From Cellulosimicrobium cellulans (GTDB lineage: Bacteria; Actinomycetota; Actinomycetes; Actinomycetales; Cellulomonadaceae): a DNA stretch of 64,000 nt. Location: positions 124,001-188,000 of the forward strand of contig NZ_BJNZ01000004.1 of NCBI RefSeq assembly GCF_006539945.1, given 5' to 3'. The notes under the pieces are model-generated. The model had not been told where the DNA came from. It did no database searches and saw only the letters and a program-made list of their open reading frames with translations. This document shows, in pieces, positions 19,446 to 29,402 of this stretch. The first letter of the stretch is position 1, and every line of letters starts with the position of its first letter. A program made the position numbers and the translations under genes.

Positions 19446-20705
19446 CTACGACGCGCGCGACGCCGCCTCGACGACCTCGACGGACTGACGGGCGATCGCG
19501 AGCTCCTCCATCGTCGGCACGACCATGACGAGCGTGCTCGTCCAGTCGGGGGAGATGACGCGCGGCTCGCCGGAGCGCACGGCGTTGCGCTCCGGGTCGA
19601 CCGCGAGGCCGAGGGGCTCGAGTCCCTCGACGACGGCGGCGCGCACGTCCGTGTCGTTCTCGCCGACGCCCGCGGTGAACGCGACGACGTCGACCCGGCC
19701 GAGCACGGCGGTGTAGGCACCGACGTACTTGCGCAGGCGGTGGATGTAGACGTCGAAGGCGCGGCGCGCGTCCTCGTCGCCGGCGTCGATGAGCCGGCGC
19801 AGCTCGCGGAAGTCGTTGACCCCCGACAAGCCCTTGACGCCCGAGCGCTTGTTGAACAGGACGTCGATCTCGTCGATGCTCATGCCCGCGTTGCGCGCGA
19901 GGTGGAACACGACGGCCGCGTCGATGTCGCCCGTGCGGGTGCCCATGACGAGGCCCTCGAGCGGGGTCATGCCCATCGAGGTGTCGACCGCGACCCCGCC
20001 GCGGACCGCGGAGGCGGACGCGCCGTTGCCGAGGTGCAGCACGATCGTGTTGAGACCCTCGATCCGGCGGCCGAGGACGCGCGCGACCTTGCCCGACACG
20101 TACTGGTGGCTCGTCCCGTGGAAGCCGTACCGGCGCACGCCGTACGCCTGCGCGACCTCCCGGTCGAGCGCGTACGTGGACGCGGCGTCCGGCAGCGTGG
20201 AGAAGAACGCGGTGTCGAACACCGCGACGTGCGGCACGTCGGGCAGCAGCTCGCGCGCGACCTCGATGCCCTTGACGTTCGGCGGGTTGTGCAGCGGAGC
20301 CAGCGGCGAGAGCTCGGAGATCTGACGGACGACCTCGTCGTCCACGAGGACCGGCGCGGAGAAGACGGCGCCGCCGTGCACCACACGGTGGCCCACCGCG
20401 TACACGTCCGCGTCGGCGAGCGTCGGGCCGACCTCGTCGAACAGGCCGAGCGCGATGCGCAGGGCGACCCCGTGGTCGGCGACGGGCTCCTCGCGCGTCG
20501 TCGTGTTCCCCGCGAACCGGTGCTTGATGATGCCGGTGTCCTCGCCGATGCGCTCGATCGTGCCGGCCGCGATCGCCTCGCCGCCGACGGGGTTGACGAG
20601 CTGGTACTTGAGCGAGGACGACCCCGAGTTCATGACGAGCACGGACCCGTGCGCCCCGTAGGCGCTGTAGGGGTTGGGGCGCTCGCCCTCGGGCAGGATC
20701 GTCAT
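19446..20705 (-). CDS. ackA: Acetate kinase
   Basis: Interconverts acetyl phosphate + ADP and acetate + ATP in the cytoplasm. 419 residues, normal length with a short N-terminal extension. Family motifs: [14 protein letters not shown] (about 22), [43 protein letters not shown] and FTAGVGEND. It is the last gene of the xfp-pta-ackA operon; its ATG overlaps the pta stop (ATGA). Together these genes turn acetyl phosphate from phosphoketolase into acetate and ATP. Confidence 0.97.
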   Translation of the reverse strand: MTILPEGERPNPYSAYGAHGSVLVMNSGSSSLKYQLVNPVGGEAIAAGTIERIGEDTGIIKHRFAGNTTTREEPVADHGVALRIALGLFDEVGPTLADADVYAVGHRVVHGGAVFSAPVLVDDEVVRQISELSPLAPLHNPPNVKGIEVARELLPDVPHVAVFDTAFFSTLPDAASTYALDREVAQAYGVRRYGFHGTSHQYVSGKVARVLGRRIEGLNTIVLHLGNGASASAVRGGVAVDTSMGMTPLEGLVMGTRTGDIDAAVVFHLARNAGMSIDEIDVLFNKRSGVKGLSGVNDFRELRRLIDAGDEDARRAFDVYIHRLRKYVGAYTAVLGRVDVVAFTAGVGENDTDVRAAVVEGLEPLGLAVDPERNAVRSGEPRVISPDWTSTLVMVVPTMEELAIARQSVEVVEAASRAS

Positions 20706-22915
20706 GAGGTGGCTCCTCGGGAGTGGACGGAGTCGTGGGTGGAGTCAGCGGTGGGGGCGGCGGACGCGGGTCCCGTGGAGCCCTGGGCCTGGATCGCGGT
20801 GATGGCGACGGTGTTGACGATGTCCTGCACGAGCGCGCCGCGCGACAGGTCGTTCACCGGCTTGTTGAGGCCCTGGAGGACCGGGCCGACCGCGACGGCG
20901 CCCGCCGAGCGCTGCACGGCCTTGTAGGTGTTGTTGCCCGTGTTGAGGTCCGGGAAGATGAACACCGTCGCGCGGCCCGCGACGTCCGAGCCCGGCATCT
21001 TCGACGCCGCGACGGACGCGTCCACGGCCGCGTCGTACTGGATCGGGCCCTCGACGAACAGGTCGGGGCGGCGCTCGCGGACGAGCGCCGTTCCCCGGCG
21101 CACCTTGTCCACGTCGGCACCCGAGCCGGACTCCCCGGTCGAGTACGACAGCATCGCGACCCGCTGGTCGACGCCGAACTGCTGTGCCGTCGCCGCGGAG
21201 GAGATCGCGATGTCCGCGAGCTGCTCGGCCGTCGGGTCCGGGATGACCGCGCAGTCGCCGTAGACGAGCACGCGGTCCTGGAGGCACATGAGGAAGACGG
21301 ACGACACGACGGACACGCCCGGCTGGGTCTTGATGATCTCGAACGACGGCTTGATGGTGTGCGCCGTCGTGTGCTTCGCCCCCGACACCATGCCGTCCGC
21401 GAGGCCGAGGTGGACCATCATCGTGCCGAAGTAGGACACGTCCTGGACGCGCTCGCGCGCGTCCTCGAGCCGGATGCCCTTGTGGGCGCGCAGACGCGCG
21501 TACTCCGTCGCGAAGCGCTCGACGAGCTCCGGGTCGTGCGGGCTGACCACGTGCGCGGCGTCGATGTCGAGGCCGAGCTCGGCCGCGCGGGCGCGGACCT
21601 TCTGCTCCTCCCCGAGGATCGTCAGCTCGGCGACCTGACGGCCGAGCAGCGTGGACGCGGCGCGCAGGATGCGGTCGTCGTCGCCCTCGGGCAGCACGAC
21701 GTGCTTGCGGTCCGCGCGGGCGCGCGAGAGCAGCTCGTACTCGAACATGAGCGGCGTGACGACCTCGGGGCGGGGCACGTCGAGCCCCGCGAGGAGCGCC
21801 GCACCGTCGACGCTCTGCTCGAACAGCGCGAGCGCCGTGTCGACCTTGCGCTGCGACTCCTTGGTCACGCGGCCCCGCGCGCTCGCGGCGGCGCTCGCCG
21901 AGCGGAACGTCCCGAGGTCGGTGCGGATGATCGGCAGGCTCGGGTCGAGGTCGGCCACGAGGCGCGCGGTCGACTCGGGCGGGAAGAACCCGCCGTTGAG
22001 GATGACGCCCGCGAGGGACGGGAAGCCGGACGCCGAGTGCGCGGCGAGCAGCCCGATGAGGATGTCGACGCGGTCGCCGGGCGTGATGACGACCGCGCCG
22101 TCGGTCAGCCGGTCGAGCAGGTGCTCGAACGACATGGCACCCACGAGCAGGTCCGTCGCCTCGCGACCCAGGAGCTCCTCCTCGCCGAAGGCGAGCGTCC
22201 CGCCCACGGCCTCCATGAGCACTCGGACGGTCGGGGCGTCGAGGAACGGGTCCTCGGGCACCGCCCACCCCGGCAGGCGGGCGCCCGGGGCGGCCTCCGC
22301 CGTCGTGCCCGACGGCGCCCCCGCGAGCGGCTCGCCGTCCGGGCCGAGCGCGCCGAGCAGCGCGCGCACCGCGTCGAGGTCGTCCGGCTGCACGCGGTTC
22401 GCGACGACGCCGATGGGCTGCGCGTGCTGGGAGCGCAGCTCGGCGACGCTCACCTCGATGAGGTTGCCCACGGCGTCGGGCGTGCGGCCCTTGCCGGAGA
22501 CGACGAGGAGGACCGGCGCGCCGAGGTTCGCCGCGACGCGCGCGTTGAACGACAGCTCGGTCGGGCCTGCGACGTCGGTGTAGTCCGTCCCGACGACCAC
22601 GACGAAGTCGCACTGGCGCGCGACCTCGTGGTACCGCGCCACGATCTGTGACAGCGCGCCCTCGGGGTCGGCGTGGACGTCCTCGTACGTGACGCCGATC
22701 GCCTGCTCGGCGGTGACGTCCACGCCGTCGTGCGCGAGCAGGAGCTCGAGCACGTAGTCCTGCACGTCCGGGCCGACGGCCCGGGTGACCGGCCGGAAGA
22801 CCCCGACCCGCTGGACCTTGCGGACCAGCAGGTCGAGGACTCCCAGCGCGACCGTGGACTTGCCCGTCTCGCCCTCGGGCGAGGTGATGTAGATGCTGCG
22901 AGCGGTGTCGCTCAC
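20702..22915 (-). CDS. pta: Phosphate acetyltransferase, long form
   Basis: Converts acetyl phosphate + CoA to acetyl-CoA + phosphate and back. 737 residues, the long Pta form: an N-terminal P-loop NTPase-like domain ([18 protein letters not shown], about 8-25), a central DRTGG-type regulatory region (about 215-330) and a C-terminal catalytic phosphotransacetylase domain (about 400-737; FPDLNTGNN near the end). The start is GTG 22915, which overlaps the xfp stop (GTGA). Its 3' end overlaps ackA. The open frame continues upstream inside xfp but that part is out-of-frame noise. Confidence 0.96.
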   Translation of the reverse strand: MSDTARSIYITSPEGETGKSTVALGVLDLLVRKVQRVGVFRPVTRAVGPDVQDYVLELLLAHDGVDVTAEQAIGVTYEDVHADPEGALSQIVARYHEVARQCDFVVVVGTDYTDVAGPTELSFNARVAANLGAPVLLVVSGKGRTPDAVGNLIEVSVAELRSQHAQPIGVVANRVQPDDLDAVRALLGALGPDGEPLAGAPSGTTAEAAPGARLPGWAVPEDPFLDAPTVRVLMEAVGGTLAFGEEELLGREATDLLVGAMSFEHLLDRLTDGAVVITPGDRVDILIGLLAAHSASGFPSLAGVILNGGFFPPESTARLVADLDPSLPIIRTDLGTFRSASAAASARGRVTKESQRKVDTALALFEQSVDGAALLAGLDVPRPEVVTPLMFEYELLSRARADRKHVVLPEGDDDRILRAASTLLGRQVAELTILGEEQKVRARAAELGLDIDAAHVVSPHDPELVERFATEYARLRAHKGIRLEDARERVQDVSYFGTMMVHLGLADGMVSGAKHTTAHTIKPSFEIIKTQPGVSVVSSVFLMCLQDRVLVYGDCAVIPDPTAEQLADIAISSAATAQQFGVDQRVAMLSYSTGESGSGADVDKVRRGTALVRERRPDLFVEGPIQYDAAVDASVAASKMPGSDVAGRATVFIFPDLNTGNNTYKAVQRSAGAVAVGPVLQGLNKPVNDLSRGALVQDIVNTVAITAIQAQGSTGPASAAPTADSTHDSVHSRGATS

Positions 22916-25413
22916 TCGTTGTCTCCTCCGGTGTCCTGCACGGCGGCGCTCGCGCCGTTGTACTGCGGGCCACCCTCCTCGGTCGCCGTCTCGCCGACGT
23001 CCGGCCACACCCAGTCGCGCACCTCGGGGATGTCCTCCCCGTGCTCGCGGGTGTACTGCCGGGCCGTCAGCCGTGCGTCGACCATCTCCTGGCGCAGACC
23101 CGCGTAGGTCGAGCGCAGGGACGGCACGCGGTCGATGACGTCGATCACCAGGTGGTAGCGGTCGATGTCGTTGAGCATGGCCATGTCGAACGGGGTGGTG
23201 GTGGTGCCCTCCTCCTTGTAGCCGCGCACGTGGATGTTCGCGTGGTTGGTGCGGCGGTACGTGAGGCGGTGGATGAGCCACGGGTAGCCGTGGTAGTTGA
23301 AGATCACGGGCTTGTCCGTGGTGAACAGCGTGTCGAAGTCCTTGTCCGACAGCCCGTGCGGGTGCTCCTTCTCGTCCTGGAGCCGCATGAGGTCCACGAC
23401 GTTGACGACCCGGACCTTGAGGTCGGGGATGCGGCGGCGCAGGATGTCCGCCGCGGCGAGCACCTCGAGCGTCGGGACGTCGCCCGCGGAGCCGAGGACG
23501 ACGTCCGGGTCCTCGCCCTCGACCTCGGTGCCGGCCCACTCCCAGATGCCCAGACCGCGCGTGCAGTGGGCGATCGCCTGCTCCATGGACAGGAACTGCG
23601 GTGCCGGCTGCTTGCCCGCCACGACGACGTTCACGTACTGGCGCGAGCGCAGGCAGTGGTCGTAGGTGGAGAGCAGCGTGTTGGCGTCCGGCGGCAGGTA
23701 GACGCGGACGATCTCGGCCTTCTTGTTCACGACGTGGTCGATGAAGCCCGGGTCCTGGTGGCTGAAGCCGTTGTGGTCCTGGCGCCACACGTGGCTCGAG
23801 AGCAGGTAGTTGAGGCTCGCGACCGGCCGGCGCCACGGGATGTGGTTCGTGACCTTGAGCCACTTCGCGTGCTGGTTGAACATCGAGTCGACGATGTGGA
23901 TGAAGGCCTCGTAGCTCGTGAACAGGCCGTGCCGCCCGGTGAGCAGGTAGCCCTCGAGCCAGCCCTGGCACTGGTGCTCCGACAGCATCTCCATGACCCG
24001 GCCGGCGCGCGCGAGGTGCTCGTCGACGTCAGGCCCGAAGAAGTCGGCGTTCCACTGCTTGTCCGTGACCTCGTAGACGGCCTGGAGCCGGTTCGACGCG
24101 GTCTCGTCGGGGCCGAAGATGCGGAAGTTGTCCGGGTTGAGCCGCACGACGTCGGTCAGCCACTGCCCGAGGACGCGCGTCGCCTCGGCGACGTTGCCGC
24201 CCGGGCCGGAGACGTCGACCGCGTAGTCGCGGAAGTCCGGGAGCCGCAGGTCCTTGAGCAGGAGCCCGCCGTTCGCGTGCGGGTTGTCGCTCATGCGCAG
24301 CGTGCCCTCGGGCGCGAGCGCGGCGATGTCGTCGTGCAGGCGGCCGTCCTCGTCGAACAGCTCGTCGGCCCGGTACGACTCGAGCCAGCCCCGCAGCACG
24401 TCGAGGTGCTCCGGGGTGTCCCGCGCGCTCGCGAGCGGCACCTGGTGCGCGCGCCACGAGTCCTCGGTCTTCTTGCCGTCGATGACGGGCGGGCACGTCC
24501 AGCCCTTGGGGGTGCGGAAGACGATCATGGGCCACGCGGGGCGCTCGTCGTTCCCCGCCGCGGCGTCGGCCTTGATCTGCGCGATGTGGTTGAGCACCTC
24601 GTCGAGGAGCGTCGCGAAGCGCCGGTGCACCTCGAAGTGGTCCTCGCCGTCGAACCCGCCCGTGAAGAAGTACGGGGTGTGGCCGTAGCCGATCATGAGG
24701 TCGCGCAGCTCGTCGTCGCTGATGCGCGCGAGCACGGTGGGGTTGGCGATCTTGTACCCGTTGAGGTGCAGGATCGGCAGCACGACGCCGTCGTTGCGCG
24801 CGTTGACGAACTTGTTGGAGTGCCAGCTCGTCGCGAGCGGGCCCGTCTCCGCCTCGCCGTCGCCCACGACCGCGGCGACCAGCAGGTCGGGGTTGTCGAA
24901 CGCGGCGCCGTACGCGTGGGAGAGCGCGTAGCCGAGCTCGCCGCCCTCGTGGATCGACCCCGGGGTCTCCGGCGCGACGTGGCTCGGGATACCGCCGGGG
25001 AAGGAGAACTGGCGGAACAGCCGGCGCAGGCCCTCGGCGTCCTGCGTGATGTCCGTGTAGGTCTCCGAGTACGTCCCCTCGAGGTACGCGTTCGCGACGA
25101 GCCCGGGACCGCCGTGGCCGGGACCCGCGACGTAGATCGTCGACTGACGGCGCTGCGCGATCGCGCGGTTGAGGTGCGCATAGAGGAAGTTGAGGCCGGG
25201 CGTCGTGCCCCAGTGGCCCAGCAGGCGCGGCTTGACGTCCTCGCGGTCCAGCGGCGTGCGCAGCAGCGGGTTGTCGAGCAGGTAGATCTGGCCGACGGAC
25301 AGGTAGTTCGCCGCACGCCACCACGCGTCGACGCGGCGCAGGGTGTCGTCGTCGAGCGGTGCGACCTCGGCGGGTCGCCAGGCGGTGGACTCGGTGGCGG
25401 TGGTCGTGCTCAT
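22912..25413 (-). CDS. xfp: Xylulose-5-phosphate / fructose-6-phosphate phosphoketolase
   Basis: Thiamine-diphosphate enzyme that splits xylulose-5-P (or fructose-6-P) with phosphate into acetyl phosphate plus glyceraldehyde-3-P (or erythrose-4-P). 833 residues, full length. The N-terminal thiamine-diphosphate-binding half has [35 protein letters not shown] and [15 protein letters not shown]; the middle has [11 protein letters not shown], and the C-terminal half [16 protein letters not shown] lies 8 bases before the ATG at 25413. It leads the xfp-pta-ackA operon with 4-base overlaps at both junctions, a complete acetyl-phosphate pathway (bifid-shunt type). Confidence 0.97.
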   Translation of the reverse strand: MSTTTATESTAWRPAEVAPLDDDTLRRVDAWWRAANYLSVGQIYLLDNPLLRTPLDREDVKPRLLGHWGTTPGLNFLYAHLNRAIAQRRQSTIYVAGPGHGGPGLVANAYLEGTYSETYTDITQDAEGLRRLFRQFSFPGGIPSHVAPETPGSIHEGGELGYALSHAYGAAFDNPDLLVAAVVGDGEAETGPLATSWHSNKFVNARNDGVVLPILHLNGYKIANPTVLARISDDELRDLMIGYGHTPYFFTGGFDGEDHFEVHRRFATLLDEVLNHIAQIKADAAAGNDERPAWPMIVFRTPKGWTCPPVIDGKKTEDSWRAHQVPLASARDTPEHLDVLRGWLESYRADELFDEDGRLHDDIAALAPEGTLRMSDNPHANGGLLLKDLRLPDFRDYAVDVSGPGGNVAEATRVLGQWLTDVVRLNPDNFRIFGPDETASNRLQAVYEVTDKQWNADFFGPDVDEHLARAGRVMEMLSEHQCQGWLEGYLLTGRHGLFTSYEAFIHIVDSMFNQHAKWLKVTNHIPWRRPVASLNYLLSSHVWRQDHNGFSHQDPGFIDHVVNKKAEIVRVYLPPDANTLLSTYDHCLRSRQYVNVVVAGKQPAPQFLSMEQAIAHCTRGLGIWEWAGTEVEGEDPDVVLGSAGDVPTLEVLAAADILRRRIPDLKVRVVNVVDLMRLQDEKEHPHGLSDKDFDTLFTTDKPVIFNYHGYPWLIHRLTYRRTNHANIHVRGYKEEGTTTTPFDMAMLNDIDRYHLVIDVIDRVPSLRSTYAGLRQEMVDARLTARQYTREHGEDIPEVRDWVWPDVGETATEEGGPQYNGASAAVQDTGGDNE

Positions 25414-25683
25414 CTCACGCTCCTGCAGGGGGAAGGGTTCGTGAACGACTACGGCTTCATACAACCGCATCGACCGAGGCGCTGCACGGTTCGTGACGGC
25501 GAGGAGAGGTGTGACGTGTGCCCGCAGGGCCACAAAGGGTCGAAGGTCCCGGGCGCCGCGACGGGTGCCCGGGACGTCGGTCACCCGCCGGCATCCGGAG
25601 CGCCCGCCCGCACCCGGTGTGACGTTCGCCCGCCCCGGTCCGCGGATGCGGGGAGTTGCCCGGGCCCCGGATACCGTGGGGTC
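25414..25683. promoter_or_regulatory. Divergent intergenic region between xfp and SURF1
   Basis: A 270-bp region. Near xfp it is unusually A/T-rich for this genome (25440-25470), which suits a promoter, but no clear -10/-35 pair could be fixed. On the SURF1 side the -10 box TACCGT (25672-25677) ends 6 bases before the GTG at 25684. No gene is seen between. Confidence 0.45.
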
Positions 25684-26541
25684 GTGCCCGAGCCCACCGC
25701 CCCCCGTTCGTTCTGGGCGGTCGCCCGCCAGCCCCGCGTGGTCGGCCTGCTCGTGCTGTTCCTCCTGGCCGCCGCCGTGTGCGCACGGCTGGGCGTCTGG
25801 CAGCTCGACCGCGCGCAGCAGCGCGCCGAGCTCGCGGCGCAGCAGGAGGCCGCGGAGCTCGAGGCCGCCGGACCCGAGGGCGTCGGGGTGCTGCTCCCGC
25901 CGCAGTCCTCCTTCCCGGGCGAGCTCGTCGGTCGGCAGGCCTGGGTCGAGGGGGAGTACGACCCCGAGGGCCAGCTCCTCGTGGAGAACCGTGCTCTCGA
26001 CGGCCGGGTGGGCTACCTCGTCCTCACGCCGCTGCACGTGACCGACGACGGGACGCAGGGCGCGTCGTGGGCCGAGCTCTCCGGCGCACCTGTGCTGCCC
26101 GTCGTCCGCGGCTGGGTCGAGACGCCCGAGGAGAGCGCCGCGCTCGACCCGCCGGACGGCGTCGTGCGCCTCACCGGGTACCTCCAGGCCTCGGAGGCCG
26201 CGGGCCAGGGCGGGACCGCGCCCGGGCTCACGGACGCCATCTCGACCGGGGCGCTCGTCAACGAGTGGGGCGGACCGATGTACTCGGGGTACCTCGTGCT
26301 GCTGTCGTCCGACCCGGAGCAGCCGTCGGCGACCGAGGGCGGTCCGGCTCAGCTCCCGCGCCCGACGATCGAGGGCGGCACGGGCCTCAACCTGCAGAAC
26401 CTCTTCTACGCGCTGCAGTGGTGGGTGTTCGGCGGCTTCGCGGTGCTGCTCTGGGTCCGCCTCGTGCGCGACGAGGCGTCCGGGGGCACGCGCCGCGCGC
26501 GCGGCGAGGACGCCGGGATCGCCGGTCTTCCCGGCGACTGA
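25684..26541 (+). CDS. SURF1-family cytochrome oxidase assembly protein
   Basis: 285 residues with a transmembrane helix near each end: about 19-38 ([19 protein letters not shown]) and about 245-263 ([17 protein letters not shown]), separated by an extracellular domain. The motifs [14 protein letters not shown] and GYLVLTPL, and the C-terminal [12 protein letters not shown], fit SURF1. SURF1 proteins help insert haem into the aa3-type cytochrome oxidase. Start GTG 25684 is 6 bases after a TACCGT -10 box (leaderless). It stands alone between the divergent xfp operon and a convergent GNAT gene. Confidence 0.88.
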   Translation: MPEPTAPRSFWAVARQPRVVGLLVLFLLAAAVCARLGVWQLDRAQQRAELAAQQEAAELEAAGPEGVGVLLPPQSSFPGELVGRQAWVEGEYDPEGQLLVENRALDGRVGYLVLTPLHVTDDGTQGASWAELSGAPVLPVVRGWVETPEESAALDPPDGVVRLTGYLQASEAAGQGGTAPGLTDAISTGALVNEWGGPMYSGYLVLLSSDPEQPSATEGGPAQLPRPTIEGGTGLNLQNLFYALQWWVFGGFAVLLWVRLVRDEASGGTRRARGEDAGIAGLPGD

Positions 26542-26604
26542 GCGGCGGCGCCCCGACCGCCGTCCCTCGGACGTCGCGGGGTGCCTCGGCCGCCGAGCGA
26601 GGCG

Positions 26605-27651
26605 TCAGTCGTCGAGGTCGAGGTCCTTGAACCACGACTCGGTGACGTAGTCCGTCTCCCAGCCGAGCGAGCGGTAGAGCTGGTCGGCGCTGGTCGGGGA
26701 GTCCGCGTCGACCTCGAGCGCCACGCGGTCGCGACCGTCCCGTGCGGCGTCGGCGACGACGGTGGCCAGGAGCGACTTCGCCACACCACGGCCACGGGCG
26801 GCACGCGTCACCCCGATGTACTCGACGTAGGTGCCGCGCGCCCCGCCCTCGGGCGCGGCGAGGGACGAGCACACCACGGTGCCGGCGGGCACGCGGCGGC
26901 CGTCGTCGGTCTGCACGTACGCGAGCCACCAGTGGTCCCAGCTGTGGCCCGGGTCCTCGCGGAGGCGTTGCACGAACTCCGAGAAGCTCTCCCGGTACGA
27001 GTTGAAGTGGTCCTGGAAGGACGTCTCCAGCATCTGGTGCACGACCTGGAGGTCCGTCGCGACGGGCATCCCGTTCGCGTGCCGCTCGACGGGGCGCACC
27101 GTGACGCCCGCGCGCGGCGCGAGCGCGGCCTCCTCCGGGACGACCGGGCGCGTCATGTGCAGCCAGCTGCGCCGTCGCGCGTACCCGGCGCGCGTCAGCC
27201 ACTGGGCCTGCCGCGTGTCGTCGGCGAACGGGCTCTCGTCGAGGCGCGTCGCCGTCACCCCGCGCAGGCGCGCCATCGCGACCGCCGTGCGCTCCGCCCA
27301 GCGGTAGAACGCGTCGGCGATCGCGTCGACCTCGGGCACGTCCCGGTCGAAGTAGCCCCAGACGGTCGCCCGCCCGGCGGCGCGGTCGTGCACGGTCACC
27401 CAGGCGCGGGGGACGTCGTCGGGACCGACGGCGACGAGCTGGCGCCGCGTCCACGACGCCAGCCCCGCGACCTCGGACTCGATCCCGGCGGGGTCGACGT
27501 GCGTCGAGCCCGTCCCCTGGATCTCGTCCAGACGTCGCAGCCCGACGAGCGCGTCGATGTCGGCGTAGCCGGGGACGCGGGCCCGCCAGGGAGCCGGGAG
27601 GGTCGGGAGGTCGTGCGGGGCGTCGCTCGTGGTGTCAGACATCTGCACCAT
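26605..27651 (-). CDS. Tandem-GNAT acetyltransferase
   Basis: 348 residues with two GNAT-like halves. The first (about 25-165: DIDALVGLRRLDEIQG, QWLTRAGYARRRSWLHM) lacks a clear acetyl-CoA loop. The second (about 185-345) has it: YVEYIGVTRAARGRGVAKSLL, then LEVDADSPTSADQLYRSLGWE. This resembles the mycothiol-synthase-like double GNAT architecture, but it is not claimed to be MshD. The start ATG 27651 (alternative 27642) is 17 bases after the stop of the ABC exporter subunit, so it is probably the third gene of that operon. Confidence 0.8.
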   Translation of the reverse strand: MVQMSDTTSDAPHDLPTLPAPWRARVPGYADIDALVGLRRLDEIQGTGSTHVDPAGIESEVAGLASWTRRQLVAVGPDDVPRAWVTVHDRAAGRATVWGYFDRDVPEVDAIADAFYRWAERTAVAMARLRGVTATRLDESPFADDTRQAQWLTRAGYARRRSWLHMTRPVVPEEAALAPRAGVTVRPVERHANGMPVATDLQVVHQMLETSFQDHFNSYRESFSEFVQRLREDPGHSWDHWWLAYVQTDDGRRVPAGTVVCSSLAAPEGGARGTYVEYIGVTRAARGRGVAKSLLATVVADAARDGRDRVALEVDADSPTSADQLYRSLGWETDYVTESWFKDLDLDD

Positions 27652-27668
27652 CTTGACACCGACCGGCT

Positions 27669-29402
27669 CTACTCCTGCTGCCAGGAGTGCCAGAGCCGGG
27701 CGTAGTCGCCGCCCGCCGCGACGAGCTCGTCGTGCGGGCCGATCTCGCTGATGCGCCCGCCGTCGACCACGGCGACGCGGTCGGCGTCGTGCGCGGTGTG
27801 CAGGCGGTGCGCGATCGCCACGACGGTCCGGCCGGCGAGCACGGCGTCGAGCGAGCGCTCGAGGTGCCGGGCCGCGCGCGGGTCGAGGAGCGACGTCGCC
27901 TCGTCGAGCACGAGCGTGTGCGGGTCCAGGAGCACGAGCCGCGCGAGCGCGACCTGCTGCGCCTGCGCGGGCGTGAGCACGTGCCCGCCCGACCCGACGG
28001 TCGTCTCCAGCCCGTCGGGCAGGGACTCCGCCCACCCGCGTGCGTCCACGGCGTCGAGCGCGTCGCGGAGCTCGGCGTCGCTCGCGTCGACCTTGGCCAG
28101 CCGCAGGTTGTCGGCGAGCGTGCCGACGAACACGTGGTGCTCCTGCGTGACGAGCGCGACCTCGCGGCGCAGGTCTTCCAACGGCAGGTCGACGAGGCGG
28201 ACGCCGCCCGAGCGGACGGATCCGGCCGTGGGCGGGTGGATGCCGGCGAGCATGCGCCCGAGCGTCGACTTGCCCGCGCCGGACGGACCGACGACGGCGA
28301 GCCGTTCGCCGGGCTCGAGGTCCAGCGAGACGCCGTGCAGCACGGGGTGGCCCTCGCGATAGGCGTACTCGACGTCGCGCGCGACGAGCCGGTCGCCGTC
28401 GGGCACGTCGCCCGTCGCGGTGCGGTCGCCGGGGACCTGCGCGACGCCGACGATGCGCGCGTAGGACGCCGCCGCGACCTGGATCTCGTCGAGCCAGAAG
28501 ATGAGGTTCCACACCGGCCCGGCGAGCTGGAACGCGTACGTCGTCACCGTGGCGACGGCACCGAGCGTCGTCTGGCCCTGCGAGAGCAGCCAGGCGCCCC
28601 ACACGAGCGCGGCGACCGGCGCGATCGCGATCGCGAGGTCGATGCCCGGGAAGAGCACCGTGCGCAGCCCGAGCGTGTACCGCTCGGACTCGTACGCCTC
28701 GGTGAGGTCGGCCCGCACGCGGGCCTGGCGCCGCTCGGTGAGCGAGAGCGCGTCGACCGTGCGCGCACCCTCGACGCTCTCGGTGATGGTGCCGTTGAGC
28801 GTCGCGTACGCCGCGGCCTCCCGCTGGTAGCCGGCCGACGCGCGCTTGAGGTACCAGCGCGAGACGACGACGAGCAGCGGGACCCCGACGAACAGCGCGA
28901 TCGCGACGAGCGGGGCGACGACGACCGACGCCACGACCGTGAGGACGAGCGTCACGACCGCCACGAGGAGCTGCGGCACGCCGAACCGCACCGCGTGCTG
29001 GATGCGGTCGACGTCGTTGGTCGTGCGCGCGACGAGGTCGCCCGTGCCGGCGCGCTCGACGGTCGACAGCGGGAGCGAGGTCACCGTCTCGACGAGGTCC
29101 TCGCGCAGCTCGGCGAACACCGTCTCGCCGAACACCATGGACAGGCGCTGCGCGTACCGGCGCAGCACGGCCTGCGCGACGACGGCCCCCGCGCCGACGG
29201 CGACGACCGTCGTCACGTAGGACGAGGTCGTGCCCTCGGTGACGGCGTCGACGAGCCGGCCGAGCAGCCAGGGGCCGACCAGCCCGGCGACGGCGGCCAG
29301 CGTGTGCAGCACGGCGATCAGGACGAACGTGCCACGGTGACGGGCGAAGAGCCGCCCGGCGGCGGCGCGGACGGCGGGGCCGTCGGCGACGGGGAGCTTC
29401 AC
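27669..29402 (-). CDS. ABC exporter half-transporter with intact Walker motifs but degenerate signature
   Basis: 577 residues: six transmembrane helices (about 20-320) then an ATPase domain. Walker A is intact (VVGPSGAGKST, about 370-380), as are Walker B plus catalytic Glu (LVLDEATSLLD) and the switch His (IAHRLH). The signature LSGGQ is replaced by LTPAQ. The upstream gene, coupled by ATGA, has the opposite defects, so the two should form a heterodimer with one complete ATP site. Substrate unknown; it could export a drug, lipid or peptide. Confidence 0.92.
   Translation of the reverse strand: MKLPVADGPAVRAAAGRLFARHRGTFVLIAVLHTLAAVAGLVGPWLLGRLVDAVTEGTTSSYVTTVVAVGAGAVVAQAVLRRYAQRLSMVFGETVFAELREDLVETVTSLPLSTVERAGTGDLVARTTNDVDRIQHAVRFGVPQLLVAVVTLVLTVVASVVVAPLVAIALFVGVPLLVVVSRWYLKRASAGYQREAAAYATLNGTITESVEGARTVDALSLTERRQARVRADLTEAYESERYTLGLRTVLFPGIDLAIAIAPVAALVWGAWLLSQGQTTLGAVATVTTYAFQLAGPVWNLIFWLDEIQVAAASYARIVGVAQVPGDRTATGDVPDGDRLVARDVEYAYREGHPVLHGVSLDLEPGERLAVVGPSGAGKSTLGRMLAGIHPPTAGSVRSGGVRLVDLPLEDLRREVALVTQEHHVFVGTLADNLRLAKVDASDAELRDALDAVDARGWAESLPDGLETTVGSGGHVLTPAQAQQVALARLVLLDPHTLVLDEATSLLDPRAARHLERSLDAVLAGRTVVAIAHRLHTAHDADRVAVVDGGRISEIGPHDELVAAGGDYARLWHSWQQE

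Noticed and set aside
22916-23971. Upstream extension of pta inside xfp
   Set aside because: The frame is open but overlaps the conserved xfp coding region; the GTGA overlap at 22915 and the P-loop near the start fix the real N-terminus.
23041-25683. Long plus-strand open frame continuing into SURF1
   Set aside because: It is antisense to xfp and rich in Arg, Val and Asp. SURF1 begins at GTG 25684, supported by its signal helix and -10 box.
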